A stretch of DNA of 39,813 bases from an uncultured Lachnospiraceae bacterium (lineage in GTDB: Bacteria > Bacillota > Clostridia > Lachnospirales > Lachnospiraceae), in the NCBI GenBank assembly GCA_910586315.1, contig CAJUIP010000025.1, forward strand, positions 13,471 to 53,283, written 5' to 3'. Of the stretch, positions 36,433 through 39,813 are shown piece after piece; positions within the stretch are counted from its first letter, which is position 1, and each line of letters opens with the position of its first letter. Below the pieces are notes generated by a model. The model saw only the letters and a program-made list of their open reading frames with translations. It did no database searches and was not told the DNA's origin. Both the position numbers and the translations under genes were made by a program.

Positions 36433-38877
36433 TTACATGCTTAACAGCTCCATGCCAACCGGTTCTGTGCTGACACCGGTTTCCTTGCTGTAATAGTTCA
36501 TGCTCAAAACATTGACAAGTCCTCCGCACACAGGAGTAATCGCCCTGCCTAATTCATTTCTCATCTGTTCAGAAATTCCGACTGATGCCAACTGCAGCCT
36601 GCACAGAATTTCCTTTTGCCGCCCATAGAGAATATATGGATCCTGAAGTTCTTCCAACATAGAAACAACATCCTTGCTATACTCAACCACGACATTCATT
36701 TTTCCTTCTTCGGAAATCACCTCAAACTTTTCACCGGCAGTCTTAAAGGACTGTTTCATCATGCATTTCAAAGGTTTTCCCATATGACGCCTGTACTGAT
36801 GCCTCGCTATTTCATTCTCTGAAAGTAATTCCACCAGAGTCGTATCCGCACCATGTACATTGACGCAAAACTCCGCCTGCCTCGTCTGATCGCGCAGATA
36901 TCTGAAATAGTACTGCTCTTTTGCTTTTGCCGACAGCAAATCATTTCCAACCGTTTCCGGAGCCTCTCTATAGCAGCGTAAAATTTCCTCCATGGCAGCT
37001 TGTGCGGTTTTAATCTCTGTAAGACGGGAAACGTGTTCTGCCTCATCTGACATTTTTACGATATAAACATTTCCATTTGCCCATTTTCCATGACGATTGC
37101 ACCGGCCGGCGGCTTGTATTATATTGTCCAGTCCAGCAAGGGAACGGATCACGCATCGAAACGATAGGTCTACCCCTGCCTCAATCAACTGTGTACTGAC
37201 GCAAATCACCGGCTTCGCAGGATTCTCTGTTTCCAGACACAGCTTAAGACTGTCCAGGACTTCCTTACGATTCAGCGCACACATATTCGTGCTTAAATGG
37301 AACAGATCTCCCTCCCGTTCAGAATACTCTTTCAAGTAAAGATAAAGATTCCTGGCACATGCCTTGGTATTTACAATTACCAGGATCTGTTTTTCCACGG
37401 CAAACTGCTCCAGGACAAAATTCCCCAGTTCTTCTACTGTCAGGCCGCTTGGGTTTATCTCTGTCCGATCAATCAGTGTTACCCGTCGGAAATCCTTATC
37501 GTAGCGAACATAATCTTTTACCAATTCCTTCGGGGGAAGCAGCCGGTTCTTCGGAAGTTTATCAAATACTGGCTGGGTAGCGGAACATAAAACAACGGTT
37601 GTGTCGCAAAACGTCGTAAGATAATTTACCGCTAAATTAAACAGGCAGATGGTGCGAACGGGAAGCGCCTGTATCTCATCAAAAATAATAATGCTGCCGC
37701 ATAAACTGTGCATACGGCGGACGCTACCTGTCTTCGCTGAAAATAAGGTATTCAGAAGCTGTACCGCTGTCGTCGCAATGACGGGACTCATCCAGTTTTC
37801 TGTCAAACGCCCATATCGTTCCTGTGCTTCTTCTGTGTCAGGAATCACATTGCAGTGATGTTCCAAAACAAGCTCCGGCCGCCCAACAGCCTGACGGATA
37901 ATTTCCGAATTTTGCTCCAAAATACTCGTAAAAGGAGCCACATAGATAATCCGCTGTTTACAAAATTTTTTTGCATGATGAAGAGCAAAACGCAGACCAC
38001 TCAGGGTCTTTCCCGAACCTGTAGGCAATGTTAAACGATAAAGCCGTGTCTTCTCAAATGCGGCACGAAGACATGAGTTAGATATTTCTTTTCGAAAAGC
38101 ATCAATTTTTGTTTTAACTTGAAATCCTGTTATGTAGCGTTCAAAATGTATAATGCACTGCTGCCACAACTGAGTTATGGCTTCCTCCGTCTGCTGTTCT
38201 CTCTTAGGCGTACCGTTCATAAACTCCGATGTATTGCTGCGGTCCGCATTAATCAAAAGAGACAAAAGCAGCCGTTCATGCATACCCATATAAAAGTCCC
38301 GGCTCCCATAAACGCCCGCTGGAGTCTGCTCCATAAACTTTTTAATTTGCCGCATCAGTGTTTTCATGGACTCATACGCCGTATCGCACGCCGCATTCAA
38401 ACGTTTCTTATCCGTATACTGATAAAACCGCTGTCTTACACGGTCTATTTCAATTTTTTCATGCTCCTGATATTCCTTACTCTGGCGCCTTTCAATCAGC
38501 AAACTGCCTGTCTCCAAATCAACTGCATCCTGGAGTCCATGGTGCGAATAAACCGCTATTTGAATTATCTCCGAAAGACTGGTTTTCGGTGCCAATTCTT
38601 CCATGAGTATCCCGCCCGCCGTCGAATGATTTACTTCGCCCCTTCGAAAAACAGCCATCTCTCCCTGACGAATATATTCTTGGAAACGGTCGCTGTATTT
38701 CCCGCAATCATGGAGCAACGCCGCCAGATAGCTGATGGCAGTCAGATCTTCCACCATGCAATATGCTTGAGCCAACTGCGCGGTTTCCTTATTATGTACA
38801 GAGACAGATTGTGTCTCATGCAAATCATCCTTGCAGTGTGCAAGATAAGGATCGTCTTCTATACGCTTTATTTCCAT
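36433..38877 (-). CDS. cas3: CRISPR-associated helicase-nuclease Cas3
   Basis: The 814-aa effector recruited by Cascade to unwind and degrade target DNA. The N-terminal HD nuclease shows His56-Asp57 in LAALLHDCGKYS, NHSTAGG near 84 and YSHHGL near 111. The SF2 helicase has PTGSGKT at 285-291, a DEAD-like DEIQ at 400-403, CSATQPVFD nearby, and STQLIEAGVDL with AAGRCNRHG in the second half. The start at 38877 follows GGAG with a 7-nt gap. It is first in the operon. Confidence 0.97.
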   Translation of the reverse strand: MEIKRIEDDPYLAHCKDDLHETQSVSVHNKETAQLAQAYCMVEDLTAISYLAALLHDCGKYSDRFQEYIRQGEMAVFRRGEVNHSTAGGILMEELAPKTSLSEIIQIAVYSHHGLQDAVDLETGSLLIERRQSKEYQEHEKIEIDRVRQRFYQYTDKKRLNAACDTAYESMKTLMRQIKKFMEQTPAGVYGSRDFYMGMHERLLLSLLINADRSNTSEFMNGTPKREQQTEEAITQLWQQCIIHFERYITGFQVKTKIDAFRKEISNSCLRAAFEKTRLYRLTLPTGSGKTLSGLRFALHHAKKFCKQRIIYVAPFTSILEQNSEIIRQAVGRPELVLEHHCNVIPDTEEAQERYGRLTENWMSPVIATTAVQLLNTLFSAKTGSVRRMHSLCGSIIIFDEIQALPVRTICLFNLAVNYLTTFCDTTVVLCSATQPVFDKLPKNRLLPPKELVKDYVRYDKDFRRVTLIDRTEINPSGLTVEELGNFVLEQFAVEKQILVIVNTKACARNLYLYLKEYSEREGDLFHLSTNMCALNRKEVLDSLKLCLETENPAKPVICVSTQLIEAGVDLSFRCVIRSLAGLDNIIQAAGRCNRHGKWANGNVYIVKMSDEAEHVSRLTEIKTAQAAMEEILRCYREAPETVGNDLLSAKAKEQYYFRYLRDQTRQAEFCVNVHGADTTLVELLSENEIARHQYRRHMGKPLKCMMKQSFKTAGEKFEVISEEGKMNVVVEYSKDVVSMLEELQDPYILYGRQKEILCRLQLASVGISEQMRNELGRAITPVCGGLVNVLSMNYYSKETGVSTEPVGMELLSM

Positions 38878-38931
38878 GTAATTTCTCCATTTTTAGTTAA
38901 CTTTTCAACTATTTGATCATAAATTAAATTT

Positions 38932-38960
38932 ATTATATCATTTTATAATGTTGATGTCAA
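38932..38960 (-). promoter_or_regulatory. Consensus promoter of the cas operon
   Basis: On the - strand a perfect TTGACA (38955-38960) and a perfect TATAAT (38932-38937) are separated by the optimal 17 bp, 55 bp upstream of the cas3 start. Confidence 0.9.
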
Positions 38961-39072
38961 AAGTCAGTTTTTCTGATGATTTTTGATACACATACCATTA
39001 CTTTTGTCCTTTGATAACTGAATAAAATTATGCTTTTAAACAAAACACCCTGACAGAAAAGTCGCTATCAAT

Positions 39073-39294
39073 TTATATGGACTCAAAACTTCTGCGCCTT
39101 GGCTTACCTTGAGTAAAACGAATTAGTTTACTGAAATTTAAGGTAGCAACTTTAAAGCCAAAGAACTGCTTTGTCTTCAACTTTCCTCTTACCGGCATTT
39201 CATCCACCACATATTTATTTCTGAGAACGGATACTACTGTTTCCACTCCGTTGCAGATCCGCCCAATATGTATATCAGCTATCTCCATTACACA
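39073..39294 (-). pseudogene. Transposase C-terminal fragment
   Basis: About 70 residues of an open frame end at 39073. NGVETVVSVLRNKYVVDEMP followed by VRGKLKTKQFFGFKVATLNF is the style of the C-terminal end of DDE transposases, where a shared VRG and a helix ending in ALNF or similar recur. No DDE residues are available in this short part, and no start with a ribosome site is present (the frame begins with TTG inside the neighbouring remnant). It is likely the surviving end of an insertion sequence, with no inverted repeats seen. Confidence 0.45.
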
Positions 39295-39772
39295 TTTAGC
39301 CAATATGTTCTATTTCTATTGGTTCCAAGCGCTTCAGCATCGTCCATCTCAAAAAGTATCACCCTGGTTCTCGTTACACTCAAACCAAGCAATCTGACAA
39401 TATCTCTTGTTTTTGCTGTTCCTTGTTCTCGCAGATACTGTCTGATTTTTTCCATATTTTCGTCTGTTTTATTCGCTTGCTTTTATCGCTTGTTTTTTAA
39501 CAAATCTTAATATCAAAGACGTTCTGTCCGGATCAAAGCTCGAACTCTATCACAGGTTCTTCCCATCCCTTATCCTCCCATACATTAAAACTATTAGGTA
39601 CTCCGCTTCCAGCATGTTCACCAATATCTATCAGATTAAACATTTTCATCAGGCTCTTATTTCTTGGAACAGATTTTCCTCTCCTGTGCATTTGTTCCTT
39701 TCCCAGTCTGATATATCTGGGATTTTCTAACGTAAGCTTATCATCCTCTTGTACTGTGTCATTGATAAATAG
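39288..39772 (-). pseudogene. Degraded AlbA_2-type ATP-binding protein, C-terminal part
   Basis: Translating the - strand by hand gives a broken C-terminus in three frame segments. The first (39772 to about 39538) reads FINDTVQEDDKLTLENP, then IDIGEHAGSGVPNSFNVWED and VIEFEL. The second (to 39469) reads DPDRTSLILRFVKKQAIKAS. The third (39455-39288) reads MEKIRQYLREQGTAKTRDIV and on to NRNRTYWLNV. The GERAGSGIP-type motif, PDRTSL strand and winged helix match proteins with AlbA_2 and HATPase_c_4 domains, used as regulators. One extra T at the AAA of 39535-39537 explains the first shift; another lies near 39470. The front of the gene is absent. Confidence 0.65.
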
Positions 39773-39813
39773 TTAAATATTACTGGTTTGACAAGTCGTT
39801 TCGTGATATACTA

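Noticed and set aside
39268..39510. 80-aa hydrophobic + strand frame near the right edge
   Set aside because: It lies opposite the better-supported AlbA_2-type remnant on the - strand.

Overview
The window looks like chromosome from a spore-forming anaerobic Firmicute, most likely a Lachnospiraceae (Clostridium cluster XIVa) relative. The grounds are an ATP-type PEP carboxykinase, three SPOCS/DUF3794 spore-coat-type proteins, strong AGGAGG-like ribosome sites, moderate GC content and a type I-C CRISPR-Cas locus. Only pckA is on the + strand. Every other gene I accept is on the - strand. I saw no tRNA or rRNA gene.

Layout. 1-270: 74-bp tandem repeat and a cluster of stem-loops. 400-2004: pckA with its own promoter and terminator. 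2102-7828: housekeeping and accessory genes (zinc-ribbon protein, YARHG lipoprotein, GNAT acetyltransferase, cupin, DUF5714 protein, small proteins, a coiled-coil protein), with one probable interspersed repeat. 8105-11041: sporulation-type operon with a Cys-rich protein and three tandem SPOCS paralogues; one paralogue carries a large Ala-rich insert, and a sigma-K-like promoter lies upstream. 11389-14892: hybrid sensor kinase followed 6 bp later by a solute-binding lipoprotein, with no transporter genes. 15205-17885: frameshifted HEAT-repeat gene, divergent peptide deformylase, SGNH hydrolase.

17914-38877 is a defence region of about 21 kb in two blocks. The first is a type I restriction-modification operon, hsdM-hsdS-hsdR, followed 3 nt later by a gene that joins a YgjP/DUF45 zinc peptidase to an ImmA/IrrE zinc peptidase. 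The second is a complete type I-C CRISPR-Cas locus, cas3-cas5c-cas8c-cas7c-cas4-cas1-cas2, then a leader and an array of 52 repeats and 51 spacers. The cas operon starts from a perfect-consensus promoter and the array from a second promoter in the leader. The degenerate repeat marks the array's old end, which faces hsdM.

Beyond cas3 the right edge holds wreckage: a transposase C-terminal fragment and a frameshifted remnant of an AlbA_2-type ATP-binding protein. These mark a recombination-prone boundary.

How the genes work together. Cas1, Cas2 and Cas4 acquire spacers; Cas5c cuts the repeat hairpins; Cas5c, Cas7c, Cas8c and probably an internally translated Cas11c form Cascade; Cas3 degrades the target. 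HsdM, HsdS and HsdR modify or cut DNA at a site set by HsdS. The double peptidase is the least explained part: its coupling to hsdR suggests a proteolytic control or effector step, which is inference.
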